Assembly: GCA_964016985.1 (NCBI GenBank)
Contig: OZ024828.1
Coordinates: forward strand, 86,444,308-86,508,307
DNA length: 64,000 nt
Source: Anodontia alba
Taxonomy: Eukaryota > Mollusca > Bivalvia > Lucinida > Lucinidae
Direction of reading: 5' to 3'
Shown here: in pieces, positions 1-11,280 of the stretch
Layout: each line of letters opens with the position of its first letter
How positions within the stretch are numbered: position 1 is the first letter of the stretch
Program-made: the position numbers and the translations under genes
The notes under the pieces: generated by a model
The model's database searches: none
What the model was told of the DNA's origin: nothing
What the model saw: only the letters and a program-made list of their open reading frames with translations

Positions 1-411
1 AACAAAATTATTATTGTTTGAAGGATTTTAAATGGCCAACATTGGCGCTGCCATTTTGAATACTTAATGAGATTTCAAGAACTTTTAAACATTAAAATTT
101 TGGATTATTTTTATAATCAAAGCATTTGCTTTTAGAATATAAGTTGCTTACCACTTTAGGAAAACATGTTCAGAAACATTAAGACAAAATATCCATCTGT
201 GTGCTGTTTATTTTAATTATGCATATTTAATTTGGGCTGTGTGATGTCACAAAGTCTAAAAATGGTGGCTTCCATGACAGTTGGTGTTCAAATATTTAAA
301 CTCCAATAACTTTCTAATTTGCTGGTTGATTTTGTTCAAACTTGTATCAATATTTTTGGCTTGGAAGTTCTATCAAAATAGACATACTTTCTTTCTACAT
401 TGCTTTTCTCT
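1..411. other. AT-rich DNA, nothing recognised
   Basis: I see no gene, SINE head, TIR or tandem repeat here. The stretch is AT-rich and carries only short chance frames. Confidence 0.5.
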
Positions 412-615
412 TTAAGATGCCATGCCTACTTCTAACTGTCAGCCAGTCAGATTGCTTGATCCAGGCTGTTGATACAAACTCACATACTGAACGAAAAACA
501 GAAGCCAACTGATCTTCATCTGCACTGTTTGTCATTAATTATGATTGTGAATTTGTATCAACAACCTGGATCAAGGAATCTGACTGGCTGACAATTAGTA
601 GTAGCTATGGCATCT
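412..615. mobile_element. MITE-A copy 1 (outer ends eroded)
   Basis: This copy matches the MITE-A interior: AAGATGCCATGCC, an AATCAGATT-like block, a hairpin core ending CTGCACTGTTTG, then ATCAAGGAATCTGACTGGC and GGCATCTT. The intact family (see 51348-51561) runs TTAACCCTTGTCCTGCTGAA to CAGGACAAGGGTTAA in about 210 bp. The outer termini are lost here. Confidence 0.75.
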
Positions 616-772
616 TTACCCTTGTCATGCTGAATAAATTAAGATGCCATGCCCATTTCTAATTTTCAGCCAATCAGATTACTTTATCCAAGTTGTTCAT
701 ACAAATTCAAATACTCAATGACAAACAGTGCAGATCCAGATCAGTTAGGTTCTTCAGAAGTCAACAAGAGCT
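616..772. mobile_element. MITE-A copy 2 (left part only)
   Basis: Begins TACCCTTGTCATGCTGAATA and runs into the hairpin core (CAGTGCAGATCCAGATCAG), then stops. Copy 3 begins directly after it, so copies 1-3 form a head-to-tail cluster. Confidence 0.7.
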
Positions 773-967
773 GACCCTGGTCCTGCTGAACCCAGATATG
801 TTCTGCCTTTGCAAAAAGGGCAGATCAAGATCAGTTCTGAAGAAGCCAACTGACCTGGATCTGCACTGTTTTAAAGTATGCAAATTTGTATCAACAATCT
901 GGATCAAGGAATCTGACTGACTGACAATTAGAAGTGGGCGTGGCATCTTAATTTATTCAGCATAGCA
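773..967. mobile_element. MITE-A copy 3
   Basis: Starts CCCTGGTCCTGCTGAACCCA and ends TTATTCAGCATAGCAAGGGC. Its inverted core around 815-875 (CAGATCAAGATCAG / CTGACCTGGATCTG) can fold. No transposase frame is present, so it is non-autonomous. Confidence 0.8.
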
Positions 968-1084
968 AGGGCAATGGTGTCCCAATATTTAGAATAATTA
1001 TGTTACAACAGACTCTATTTGACTTAGTTTTGGTTCTCATAGCTCAGCCTTGTTCTGTTTTGCTCACCCATCTTCTGACAATTT

Positions 1085-1265
1085 CCGTAATTACCCAAAT
1101 CATTTTGTCCTTACTGTACTTATTCTAATATTAAAACAAGCTACACTGACCAACTGGTGATGTATCTAAAAAGTACTGACTGGATGCCAAACAGTGCAGA
1201 CCTGATCAAACTGCTCCTAAATCTGTCTGTCTGAATATTTAGGGCAAAAAGTATGATAGTATATA
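1085..1265. mobile_element. MITE-G copy 1
   Basis: A decayed member of the family with TACCCTAAATATT termini. The left end reads TTACCCAAATCATTTTGTCC, the middle CAAACAGTGCAGACC, and the right end GTCTGTCTGAATATTTAGGG. Compare better copies at 17583 and 25672. Confidence 0.6.
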
Positions 1266-1335
1266 GACTATAACAAACTTCATTCTGCCCTCATGTATTG
1301 AACACCAGAACTGTTTCTATTCTGCTGATAGAATG

Positions 1336-1680
1336 ATGACGATTTTTTGTTTCATGTCCCTTTCAACATCATTTAACCCATTGTAGTCAGGAGACCCGTA
1401 AATGGGTAATTGGCAAACAGTGCAGACCCAGATCAGATGCTGCAGAACACGGCATCTGATCAGGGTCTCCACTGTTTGCAAATAGTTTAGCCATTTTTCT
1501 CTAGGAATATGTAAATCCCATAGCCAGGCGTACCTAAAATTGAAATTGAACTCTTCCAATACAAGTGTGGGAGAATTTATTCAGTACACAATGGGTTAAG
1601 TCATAGCAAGATTTGGTGATACAGTGACGCATCCTACAGTCATGAGCTGAACTTCTTGTGTTACATGGTCAGTAGCGCCA
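1336..1680 (-). mobile_element. SINE-3 copy split by MITE-F
   Basis: The tail half (TTTCATGTCCCTTTCAACATCATTTAA, 1350-1376) and the continuation (TTAAGTCATAGCAAG, 1596 onward, then CAGTCATGAGCTGAA) match intact SINE-3 copies such as 7311-7504. The 227-bp MITE-F lies exactly at the TTTAAGT of the SINE. The tRNA-like head beyond 1680 is not recognisable. Confidence 0.65.
1373..1599. mobile_element. MITE-F copy 1, TTAA-flanked, 227 bp
   Basis: Begins TTAACCCATTGTAG and ends ACAATGGGTTAA. The host SINE-3 reads ATTTAAGTCAT when uninterrupted, so TTAA was duplicated on insertion, as in the piggyBac superfamily. A central inverted repeat (GCAAACAGTGCAGACCCAG / CTCCACTGTTTGC) sits at about 1413-1482. 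No coding capacity. Confidence 0.85.
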
Positions 1681-1842
1681 ACTGCTCGGATATGCAGATG
1701 CCTTCTGCTCAGAATGTTTCAGCTCATGGGCACAGTGAAGAACTATTTCTAGTCTGGGCAGAATGCTTCTGAAAGCTCACTCTAAAAGCAGAATAGTAGG
1801 GCAACTAGCTATCTGACATCTCAACTTTGGGAGTAAAACAGC

Positions 1843-2045
1843 ACTTTCCATGCTATGAGCAAATTCAGCAAACAAAAAACTGATAATATTTTTCTTACTT
1901 TTCCAAGAAAATAAGATTTGACACTTCAAGCAAATTGTCTCCTTAGGAGACAATTTGCATGAAGTGTCAAATCCTATTTTCTAGGATAAATGAGAAAAAT
2001 ATTTCAAAATGCCATCAGCTGCAATTTTTATGTAGCATGCAAAAC
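1843..2045. mobile_element. MITE-B copy 1
   Basis: Long palindrome: GATTTGACACTTCAAGCAAATTG, CTCCTTAGGAG, then CAATTTGCATGAAGTGTCAAATC, flanked by TTTTTCTTACTTTTCC and its complement. MITE-B is about 200 bp with ends near TTAACGCTTAGCACTCTGGG. This copy has poor outer ends (CCATGCTATGAGC, GTAGCATGCAAAAC). Confidence 0.8.
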
Positions 2046-2269
2046 AATAGAACACTTCAGTTACTCAGACTATTTCCAATATGTCTCAACTTTGACAGCT
2101 TTTATCTCAAGTCTTGAACTATACACTTCCTCATCTATGATACAATAACTGGCACAATATCAGAGAAATCATTACTAATTGTCAGTCAGGTGCCATCTTA
2201 AGTCTGATCATTCCTCTTGGGTTTTTTCTCAGAGTGTCTTACAACATTCAATAACAATATGAGGAGAGC
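2046..2269. other. Spacer, nothing recognised
   Basis: No gene or repeat was recognised between MITE-B and the 30-bp array. Confidence 0.4.
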
Positions 2270-4335
2270 TCTAGCTAAGCCAAGTAGTCAAGAAGCGGGC
2301 TCCAGGCAAGCAGAGTATTCAGACCAGTGCTCCAGGTAAGGCAAGTATGCAGGAGATGGCTGCAGTCAAGCAGGGTATTCAACTGATGGCTCCAAGCAAG
2401 CAGAGTGTTCAGTTGTGAATTCCAGGCAAGAAGAGTATTCTAACAAGTTTGTTTGTGCTGAGGGTTTACGGCCCAGTCAACCCAATGGGGTCATGTCAAG
2501 CGCGGTCAGTTTACCTAACCACACGTTTACTGGGCAGGCTTAGTCCTCTAAGCGGTTAACCAGTATTGTGCACATTCTTTCGCCAGAAACTGACAACTGC
2601 CCTTCTTGAATTAGCGGAAGGGAGAGAATGACCGTAGAAAATATTTCATGATCAATCTCCACGAAAGAATGTTGCCGACCTCGGCGGGGGTTGAACCCGC
2701 GACCTCCTGGTCTCCAGTCGGACAGCGCATCCAACTGAGCCACCGAGGCAGGCATTCTAACAAGTCTTCTAACCAAACAAAGTACTCAGGAGATGACTCC
2801 AGACCAGCTGAGTATTCAGGAGATAGTTCCAGGCAAACAGCAAAGAAGGTTCTAGGTAAGGAGAGTATTTGGAAGAAGGCAGCAGGAAAGCAGAGTATTC
2901 AGGAGGAGATGGTTCCAGGCAAGCAGCACATTCAGGAGTTGGGTCAGGGCAAACAGAGGACTCAGGAGAGAGTCCAAAGGAAGCAGACTATTCAGGAGAT
3001 GGCTCCAGGGAAGGATAGTATTCAGTAGGCCCTAAAGAAGCAGTGCAGTAGACGGTTCCAGGCAAGCAAAGAGTTCAGAAATGGCTCCATGGAAGCAGGG
3101 TATTCAAGAGATCACTCCAGGGAAATACTGTATTCAGTAGGGTCCAAGGGAGGCAGGGTACTTGGGAAGCTGGGTATTCAGAAGATGGCTCCAAGCAAGC
3201 AGAGTATTCAGGCAAGAACTCCAAGCTAGTACAGTAGGTTGCTAGTACTCAGGAGATAGTTTAAAGCAAGCAGAGTACTGGTACTACGGGCAAGAAGGTT
3301 CCAGAAAAACAGCAGACTCAGAAGAGGACTCCAAATAAGCAGACCATCCAGAAGAGAGTTCAAGGAAAGCAGAGCGTTCAGCAGATGCCTCCAGGCAAGT
3401 AGAGTAGAGGGCTCAAGGGAAGCAGGGCATTCAGTAGATGGCTGCAGGCAAGCACAGAATTAATTCAAAGGCTCATAGCCAGCAGAGTATTAACGCAAGG
3501 GCTCCATGCAAGCATGTAGTACTCAGGAGATGGCTCCAACAAGAAGAGGCTTCAAGCAAACATAGTTCTTAGGAGATGGCTCCAAGCTGGCCTGATACTC
3601 AGGAGATAGCTCCAAGCAAGCAGAGTACTCAGGAGATGACTATAAGCGAGCAGAGTACTCAAGAGATGGCTCCAAGCAAACATAGTACTCAGGAAATGGC
3701 TCCAGGCCAGAGTACTCAGGAAATGGTTCCAAGCAAGCAGAAAAGGAGATGGCTCTCCAAGCCAGCAAAGAGAAGGCTCCAAGCAAGAAAAATACTCAGG
3801 AGGTAGCTCCAAGCAAATATAGTATCAGAGAGGGTTCCAACAAGCAGAGTAATCAGGAGATGGCTTCAAGCAAGCAAAGTATTCTGGAGATGGCTCTAAC
3901 AAGCAAAGGAGATGGCTCCATGCAAGCAGAGTACTAAGGATATGGCTCCAAGCAAGCATAGTACTCAGGAGATGGTTCCAAGCAAGAAGAATACTCAGGG
4001 GATGGCTCCAAGCAAGCAGGAGATGGCTCCTAGTCAGCTGAGTATTCAGGAGGTGGTTCCAGACTAAAGAGGAGAAAGTAGAGTTTCAGGTCAGCAGAGT
4101 ATTCAGAAGAAGATTCAAAGCAGAGTATTCAGGAGATGGTTCTAGTAAAGCAGAACATTCTCAAGCTTTCAGGACAAACAGGACTCAGAAGAGGGTCCCA
4201 GGTAAGCAGTCTGGTGATTGGTCTAGGGAAGCATATTCAGTGGGCCCAGGAAAAGGCTCCAGGCAAACAGAATATTCATGAAATAGCTCCAGAGAAGCAG
4301 GGAATTTAGGAGAGGCAGAGTATTCAGCAACATCC
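2270..4335. repeat. 30-bp minisatellite, roughly 55-60 degenerate units
   Basis: Units of about 30 bp resembling GGAGATGGCTCCAAGCAAGC plus AGAGTATTCA repeat through the region, interrupted by a SINE-1 at 2449-2753. Because 30 is divisible by 3, local frames read a 10-residue repeat (QSTQEMAPSK-like), but frames break often and no long ORF spans the array. The most homogeneous part is about 3540-4030. I regard it as non-coding satellite DNA. Confidence 0.9.
2449..2753 (-). mobile_element. SINE-1 with tRNA-like head, 305 bp
   Basis: On the minus strand the head reads GCCTCGGTGGCTCAGTTGG (A box), then CGCGGGTTCAACCCCCGCC (B box), typical of a tRNA-derived pol III promoter. The tail (plus-strand left end) reads GGTTTACGGCCCAGTCAACC. 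A 12-bp target duplication ATTCTAACAAGT flanks it (2437-2448 and 2754-2765), so insertion into the minisatellite was by target-primed retroposition. Chance frames in the head mimic a short protein. Confidence 0.93.
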
Positions 4336-4698
4336 CAGGGGGGAGATTCAAAACATCTCCCCAATACCAAAGTTACCTCCCATCTTTGCCAAACCCCGGA
4401 TCTGATTCCTGACAAGGCTGAAGCAGCCAAATCTAATAAAGTCCAAAATATCTCTCAAGTTCACTTCTTATTTATATTCACTGGGCCTTCCCCGATTAAC
4501 TGTCTGGTCTCTTGCTATTTGCTATAGACAGTTTTTCTTCATTAGAAAACTGTAAAGTATTAGCTTTGTCTGCAATAAAGTTTCCTCTTAACCAAGACTT
4601 ATGTCTTTTTCTACTGTTTTTCTTTCGCTTTTGACTGCTAATACAGCTCCAGATAAGAGTGGGTATTAGGTAAAATTTTTATCTTATTTCTGCACTAG
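4336..4698. other. Spacer, nothing recognised
   Basis: AT-rich sequence after the minisatellite. No gene, TIR or tandem repeat was recognised. Confidence 0.45.
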
Positions 4699-4881
4699 AT
4701 AATGATTTGGTGTTTCAACATTATTTAAGTCAAATCTTGACAATGAAGAGGTGATAAAGAAAGGCTCTGTGCAATGAAGCACAGTACAGTCATGAGTTGA
4801 ATTATGCCTCTAGCGGGATTCAAACCTGGGACCTCATTATTGGAAGTCAAGAGCCCCAACCACTTGGCGACCTAGGTGCTT
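4699..4881 (-). mobile_element. SINE-3 copy
   Basis: The minus-strand head reads AGGTCGCCAAGTGGTTGGGGC, then GTCCCAGGTTTGAATCCCGC, a clear tRNA-like A and B box pair. The plus-strand left end GGTGTTTCAACATTATTTAA is the SINE-3 tail. Confidence 0.88.
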
Positions 4882-5274
4882 GTGCACTTAAACATACATC
4901 AAACAGGCACTTCTATGAGTACCCACAACATGTTCTTGTACAGAAATAGGAAGATTATCCTTACTTCCTGGTTTTAAAAGTGTCTTTACTTGAAAAAATA
5001 GCTAAACTACTGTGCTTCATTTAAGATCTTTTTTTTCTCTTCATTTAAGATTTTTTTTTCTGTTCACCGACTCATGAATGTATCATTTGAGAGTTTACAT
5101 GAACCCAAAGCATTCATTAGTCAATGAACCACCCCCCTCCCCACCCACCCCCACCCCCTCGAAAACAAAATTATTTCTTATTTCTTATATAAATTTATGT
5201 TTTATCATATGATATAAAATTCAAAATAAAGGAGACAGAATAAGAAGAAACAACTTCTTAAACTCTCTTTAGCG
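4882..5274. other. Spacer with C-rich tract
   Basis: AT-rich sequence. A C-rich run of about 30 bases lies near 5130-5160 and is the only notable feature. Confidence 0.45.
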
Positions 5275-6975
5275 GCAAGTACAGCATTTTGCTTGAACAT
5301 TATGTGGATAGGACGTAAAAGCCACTGAATTTGAATGGAGTAATGACACTAAATGATGTTCAGACAATAGTATGTGGTCTGAACATAAAAGCCATTGTGG
5401 TCACTGAATGATGTTCAGCCAATAGCATATGGTCGGAACATTAAAGCCATTGCATTCACTGAATGATGTTCAACCAAAGCATTTGGACTGAACATAAAAG
5501 CCATTGCGTTCGCTGAACAATGTTCAGCCAAAAGCATGTGGTCTGAACATAAAATTAAGCCACTGGATTCACTGAATGATGTTCAGCCAATAGCATGTGG
5601 TCTGAACATAAACTAAAGCCATTGCATTCACTGAATGATGTTCAGCCAGTAGCATGTGGTCTGAACATAAACTTAAGTTCAGTGTTCAGTGAACAGCATG
5701 TGGACTGAACATAAAAGCCATTGCATTCACTGAATGATGTTCAGCCAATAGCATGTGGTCTGAACATTAAAGCCATTGCATTCACTGAAATGTTCAGCCA
5801 ATAGCATGTGGACTGAACATAAAAGCCATTGCATTCACTGAATGCTGTTCAGCCAATAGCATATGGTCTGAACATTAAAGCCATTGCATTCACTGAAATG
5901 TTCAGCCAATAGCATGTGGACTGAACATTAAAGCCATTGCATTCACTGAAATGTTCAGCCAATAGCATGTGGTCTGAACATTAAAGCCATTGCATTCACT
6001 GAAATGTTCAGCCAATAGCATGTGGACTGAACATAAAAGCCATTGCATTCACTGAATGCTGTTCAGCCTGTAGCATGTGATCTGAACATAAAAAGCCATT
6101 GCATTCACTGAATGATGTTCAGCCAATAGCATTGGTATGAACATTAAAGCCATTGCATTCACTGAATGATGTTCAGCCACTAGCATGTGGACTGAACATA
6201 AAAGCCATTGCATACACTGAATGATGTTCAGCCAAAAGCATGTGGTCTCAACATAAGATTAAGCCATGGCATTCACTGAATGATGTTCAGCCAACAGCAT
6301 GTGGTCTGAACATAAACTTACGCCATTTCATTCACTGAATGATGTTCAGCCAGTAGCATGTGGTCTGAACATAAACTTAAGCCATTGCAATCACTGAATG
6401 ATGTTCAGCAAATAGCATGTGGACTGAACATAAAAGCTATTGCATTCACTGAATGATGTTCAGCCAATAGCATGTGGACTGAACAAAAAAGCCATTCTAT
6501 TCACTGAATGATGTTAAGCCAAAAGCATGCGAAATGAACATAATAGCCATTGGATTCACTGAATGATGTTCAGTCAACAGCATGTGGTATGAACATAAAA
6601 TTAAGCCATTGCATTTACTGAATGATGTTCAGCAAATAGCATGTGGTCTGAATATAAAAGCCATTGCATTCACTGAATGATGTTCAGCCAATAGCATGTG
6701 GTCTGAACATAACAGCCACTATGTTCACTGAATGATGTTCATGAGATCTGAACATAAAATTAAGCCACTGCATTCACTGAATGATGTTCAGCAAACAGCA
6801 TGTGGGCTGAACATAAAAAAAAACAAAAAAAAAACAAAAAAACATAGTGTTCACTGAATGATGTTCAGCCAACAGCATGTGGTCTGAACATAAAAGCCAT
6901 TGCATTCACTGAATGGTATTCAATGAATAGCATGTGGGCTGAACATAAAAGCCACAGTGTTCACTGGATTATGAA
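5275..6975. repeat. 57-bp satellite, about 28-30 units
   Basis: Units read TTCAGCCAATAGCATGTGG, TCTGAACATAAAAGCCATTG, CATTCACTGAATGATG, with period about 52-60 bp caused by small indels (for example AACATAAACTTAAGCC variants). Near 6815-6842 one unit carries an A-rich insertion. No coding frame runs through it. Confidence 0.95.
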
Positions 6976-7310
6976 TGCACTTGAAAATGTATAAGTTCAT
7001 CTAAAGTGCTTTGCACTGAAAATATAAGAATAAAGTATTCAAATTAATATTTTCATTATATCTCCATGAAAACAATGACAGTTTGTACTTTTGTTGGATA
7101 TGGTTTCTAATTGCAGAGTACTTGTAAGGAGGGTATTTTGTTGATAATTCTGGAATAATTCTACACAAAAAAATGTATGTTTATGGGTACTCAATATCCT
7201 AGAATTATCACCAAATACAACCTGTCAGGGAGAATGATACACTTTCAGGGGAGGCAACTCGGTCTAAACACTTTTCCCTCCCTTCTGAAAAGGAGCCTGC
7301 TCCTTAGAAA
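6976..7310. other. Spacer, nothing recognised
   Basis: Only AT-rich DNA; no repeat or gene was recognised. Confidence 0.4.
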
Positions 7311-7504
7311 AATGATGGTTTGGTGTTTTACGTCACTTTCAACATTATTTAAGTCATATCGAGGTGATGGATGATGATGAAATGCTCTGTGCAATGAAGC
7401 ACACTGTATAGTAATGAGCTGAATGTGCCTTCTAGTGGGATTCAAACCTCGGACCTTGTGATCCAAAGATGGGAGGGCTAACTACTTGGCCACCTGGATG
7501 CTTC
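7311..7504 (-). mobile_element. SINE-3, best full copy
   Basis: The plus-strand left end is ATGGTTTGGTGTTTTACGTC, then TTTCAACATTATTTAAGTC. The minus-strand head is CCAGGTGGCCAAGTAGTTAG (A box) and CCGAGGTTTGAATCCCAC (B box). The minus-strand frame in this area is a chance frame through the tRNA-like head. Confidence 0.92.
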
Positions 7505-7614
7505 CTTTTAGAGAGAATTTGCATGAAATATCAAATTTTATTTTCTGGGAAAAATAAGAAAAAAATATTTCAAAATATCATCTGCTGAAATTCATTCCCA
7601 GCATGCTAAGCGTT
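7503..7614. mobile_element. MITE-B, right half
   Basis: Carries AATTTGCATGAAATATCAAA, TTTTCTGGGAAAAATAAG, CATCTGCTGAAATTC and CAGCATGCTAAGCGTTAA. The left half is missing where it meets the SINE-3 head. Confidence 0.8.
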
Positions 7615-7856
7615 AACTCTTTACCCGCTAGTGGCGACTTTTGTTGTCTGCTGATAACCTTTGCAAACAGTTTGGACCCAGATGAGGCCCAATAAAATGC
7701 TGGGCCTGATCTGGATCCAAACTGTTTGACACTCTAATGGTATTCCTGAAAGATTATTTTAAAAAGGTTAATTTAAAGAAAATATCCACAGACGACAAAA
7801 AAGCATGCAAAATTACCCGGCATGCAGCATACAAAGATTTAAACAACTTATCAGAA
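7611..7856. mobile_element. MITE-H copy 1 (TTAACTCTTTACC)
   Basis: Starts at the TTAA shared with the preceding MITE-B. Contains GACTTTTGTTGTCTGCTGAT, then the core GCAAACAGTTTGGACCCAGA / CTGATCTGGATCCAAACTG, and later CACAGACGACAAAAAAGCATG as an inverted counterpart of the left end. A second copy lies at 55418. Confidence 0.75.
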
Positions 7857-8090
7857 ATTGGACTATTCCAGGGAGAGAAACTGTAATGCTTCCAATCAAA
7901 CAGGAACAGCAATAAAACATGAAGTATTTATTATTTTGCGACTGTATGATATAAATTCAGCACTTAACTTAGACATACAACAAATTAAGTGAATAAATAC
8001 AAATCTCTTTTTTCATATAAAAATCAGTAAGACACTTTTATTGCAAGAGCTGCTTATATTTCAGACTGCCAATAACACCACCTAATACTT

Positions 8091-8279
8091 AGCACTCTGG
8101 GTAAAATTTTAAACAGACGACATATTGAAATATTTTTTTTATTTTACCCCAAAACAGGTTTTGATATTTCATGCAAATAGCCACCAACTGAGACAATTTG
8201 CATGAAATGTCAAATCTTGTTTTCTGGGAAAAATAAGAAAAGTCATCTGCTGAATTTGCCAGAGAGTGGTAAAGGTTAA
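8091..8279. mobile_element. MITE-B copy
   Basis: CTTAGCACTCTGGGTAAAAT at left, palindromic TTTCATGCAAATAG / AATTTGCATGAAATGTCAAA in the centre, and AGAGAGTGGTAAAGGTTAA at right. Confidence 0.85.
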
Positions 8280-8518
8280 TACAGGAACAATTCTAGATCT
8301 TGCTGACGGGCAAATAATTCTTGATAAGTCTGGTTTTGTCCAAGACAGAATTTCCTTTCAAGTAATTGCACTAGTAAATCTTACCTACTTTTTACTTTGT
8401 TGATTAATCCTACACTGCAACTTTATTAAGAACTGCATGCTGGGTAAAAATTTCAGCAGATAATATTTTGAAATATTTTCTCATTTTTCCTAGATAAGAT
8501 AAAACATGAAACGATGAT

Positions 8519-9037
8519 ACCCCGCCATTATCATGTCGCGGGCAGACATGAGCAATCCCAAAGCAGATCTCCACAATACAAATATACATATCAAATTTGG
8601 TGAAAATCCATTGAAATTTACTCAAGTTATTGTCCTGAAAGTAAAATACAGATGTATTTCAGGCAGATAAACTCTGTCAAAAATAGACGAAATTTGTCCA
8701 TTAGCAATCCAAAAACAGATCTCCAAAATTTCAATGCACATACCAAGTTTGGTGAAAATCCATTGATATTTACTAAAGTTATCTTCCAGAAATGAAAATA
8801 CGGATGTGGTCGTGGGCAGATAACTCTGTCAAAAATTGATGAAATTTGCCCATTAACAATCCCAAACCAGATCTCCACAATGTCAATGCACACACCTAGT
8901 TTGATGAAAATCCATTGACATTTAGTCAAGTTATCATCCGGAAATGAAAATACAGACGGACGTATGATAGACGGACGGACACATGGACAGCCAATGTGAT
9001 ACAATACTACCCCACCACTATCGTGTGGTGGGGTATA
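8519..9037 (-). mobile_element. HEL-1: Helentron-like element, ATACCCC class
   Basis: Starts ATACCCCGCCATTATCATG and ends with the stem-loop ACCCCACCAC..GTGGTGGGGT (9008-9034). The body has about three degenerate units of about 165 bp (AATTTGCCCATTAGCAATCC, CAGATCTCCACAAT, ACCAAGTTTGGTGAAAATCC), then a GACGGACG tract at about 8952-8990. The ends are complementary (TACCCCGCC / GGTGGGGTA). No protein is encoded. Confidence 0.8.
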
Positions 9038-10594
9038 AACAAGAGGGCCCAGATGGCCCTGTATCGCTCACCTGATTACCTGATAAATTGGCCTTTCGGT
9101 TCAGGATAAGAAGTGCAAAATGGATTTCCAAGATAGCGGCCATGGCACCATCTTGGATTTCTGAGCAGAACGATTTTAGCTCTTTTTTATTTACAAGTCA
9201 CCCTGATGCTTCCTACCAAGTTTGGAGTCAGTTGGCCTTTCGGTTCAGGAGAAGAAGCGAAAAATAGATTTTTTAAGATGGCCACCATGGCAGCCATCTT
9301 GGATTTCCCATCAGAACAATTTTAGCTACTTTGATCTACTAGTCACTCCGATGCTTCCTATCAAGTTTCAAGACAATCGGCCTTTTGTTTCAGGACGCCA
9401 TGGCCATCTTGAATTTCCCCTTGGAACAATTTTAGCTATTTTTGATCTACAAGTCATCCTGATGCTTCCTACCAAGTTTCATGTCAACTGGCCTTTCATT
9501 CAGAAGAAGCTAAACATAGATTTTCAAGATGGCCACCATGGTGGCCATCTTGGATTTCTGATCAGAACAATTTTAGCTATTTTTGATGTATAAGTCACCC
9601 CGATTCAAGTCAATTGGCCTTTTGGTTCAGTAGAAGAAGCAAAAAGTAGATTTTCAAGATGGCCACCATGGTGGCCATCTTGGATTTCGGACTGGAACAA
9701 TTTTAGCTTTTTTTTATCTACAAGTCACCCCGATGCTGCCTACCAAGTTTCAAGTCGATTGGCCTTTGGGTACAGGAGAAGAAGCGAAAAATAGATTTTC
9801 AAGATGGCTGCCATGGCAACCATTTTGGATTTCCGATCTACCAATTTTAGCTATACTTGATCTACAAGTCACCACAATGCTTCCTTCCAAGTTACAAGTC
9901 AACTGGCCCTCTGAATCAGGAGAAAAGGGAAAAACAGATTTTCAAGATGGCCACCACGGCTGCCATCTTGGATTTCCAATCTGAACGATTTTAGCTATTT
10001 TTTTTATCTACAAGTCACCCCGATGCTTCCTACCAAGTTTCAAGTTAATTGGCCTTTTGGTTCGTAAGACGCAAAAAATAGATTTTCAAGATGGCTGCCA
10101 CGGCGGCCATCTTGGATTTTAGATTGAAATGATTTTAGCTATTTTTGATCTACAAGTCAACCCAATGCTTCCATCAGAGTTACAAGTCAAATGACCCTTA
10201 GTTTCAGGAGAAGAAGCAAAAAATTGATTTTCAAGATGGCCACCACGGTGGCCATCTTAGATTTCTGATCAGAACGATTTTAGCCATTTTTGATCTACAA
10301 GCCACCCAAATGCGTCCTATCAAGTTTCAAGTCAATTGGCCTTTTGGTTCAGGAGACGAAGCGAATAGATTTTCAAGATGGCCACCATGGCAGCCATCTT
10401 GGATTTCCGATCAGATGATTTTAGCTATTTTTGACCTACAAGTCACCCCGAAGCTTCCTACCAAGTTTCGAATCAATTGGCCCAGGGGTGTAGGAGGAGT
10501 AGGCTATTAAAGCAAATTGCTGACACCACACGATGGAGACAGACATTGACCTATCACAATAGCTCACCTTGAGCACTTCATGCTCAGGTGCGCT
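9038..10594 (-). mobile_element. HEL-2: Helentron-like element, ACAAGAG class
   Basis: Starts ACAAGAGGGCCCAGATGGCC (stem GGGCC/GGCCC), then CGCTCACCTGA. Ends AGCTCACCTTGAGCAC, then GCTCAGGTGCGCTAAAA. The body holds about 8-9 tandem units of about 150-165 bp including AAGATGGCCACCATGG, CGGCCATCTTGGATTTC and TTGATCTACAAGTCACCCCG. It begins exactly where HEL-1 ends. Short plus-strand frames are products of the repeat unit. Confidence 0.85.
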
Positions 10595-11280
10595 AAAATA
10601 TCATCAGTTTGTCGTCTGCTGAATTTGCCCATAGCATGGTGAGTATTAACTACAGCTGTGTCCATAGTGTACACCGATTCATACACAGTTTCTAAGGTCT
10701 GCCATTCGTGCGTGCAAAAGCACTCCACTTTACATGCTTTACGGGGAGCTCGGCAGAATATCCAATTGAATTCACTATTAAGTGTAGAATGCTTAACTAT
10801 TGGACTAAGTTAATCAGCAGAAAACAACATAAATTAGCTTCTCTTCTATATCAAAAACTCCGCGCCAATAACATTCAACCCAAATGGGCTGCAAGTATTC
10901 AGAAAATTTTTGAAGATTGCAGCAGACCGGATATTTAAATAAATCAGTTGGCAAATCCCCCTTGTTGCTCACTGATTAAACATATTTTAAAAAGTCAGTT
11001 TTTGCAAAATTGGAGCGCCAAATTAGATAATTCTTCCAAAGATTTAAACTACAGACTTTTTAAGGATACATTAAAAATAGAACCTTATCTCTTGAAAGTG
11101 CCACCAAGGTTTTATTTACATTTTGCTAAACTCCGCACAGGTAACCACAGATTTCTTTGCGAAGGCGGTTGCTGGCTCTGACTCGAACTAAATGACAGAG
11201 AGTGCAATTTGTGTAATTACACAAAGTAGGGGATGTATTTCATTATGTATTAATCTGTCCTTTTTTCAAGACTGAAAGAC

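Larger units (their letters stand above)
8423..10649. mobile_element. MITE-B split by two Helentron-like elements
   Basis: The left half (TTAAGAACTGCATGCTGGGT to AGATAAGATAAAACATG, 8423-8513) and right half (ATCATCAGTTTGTCGTCTGC to GTGAGTATTAA, 10596-10649) are the two ends of one MITE-B, separated by 2.1 kb. The intervening DNA is two abutting HEL elements. Confidence 0.75.

Noticed and set aside
2540..2776. Minus-strand frame with SVAQLDALSDWRPGG
   Set aside because: Translation of the SINE-1 tRNA-like head, a common annotation artefact.
5275..6975. CRISPR-like array (regular repeats)
   Set aside because: The whole 57-bp unit is repeated without unique spacers, so it is a satellite.
8627..9004. 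125-codon minus-strand frame
   Set aside because: It follows the 165-bp HEL-1 repeat unit and repeats with it; no coding signature.
9222..10510. Several plus-strand frames with KFQVNWPFGSGEE
   Set aside because: The same peptide recurs because of the HEL-2 tandem units; broken by stops each unit.
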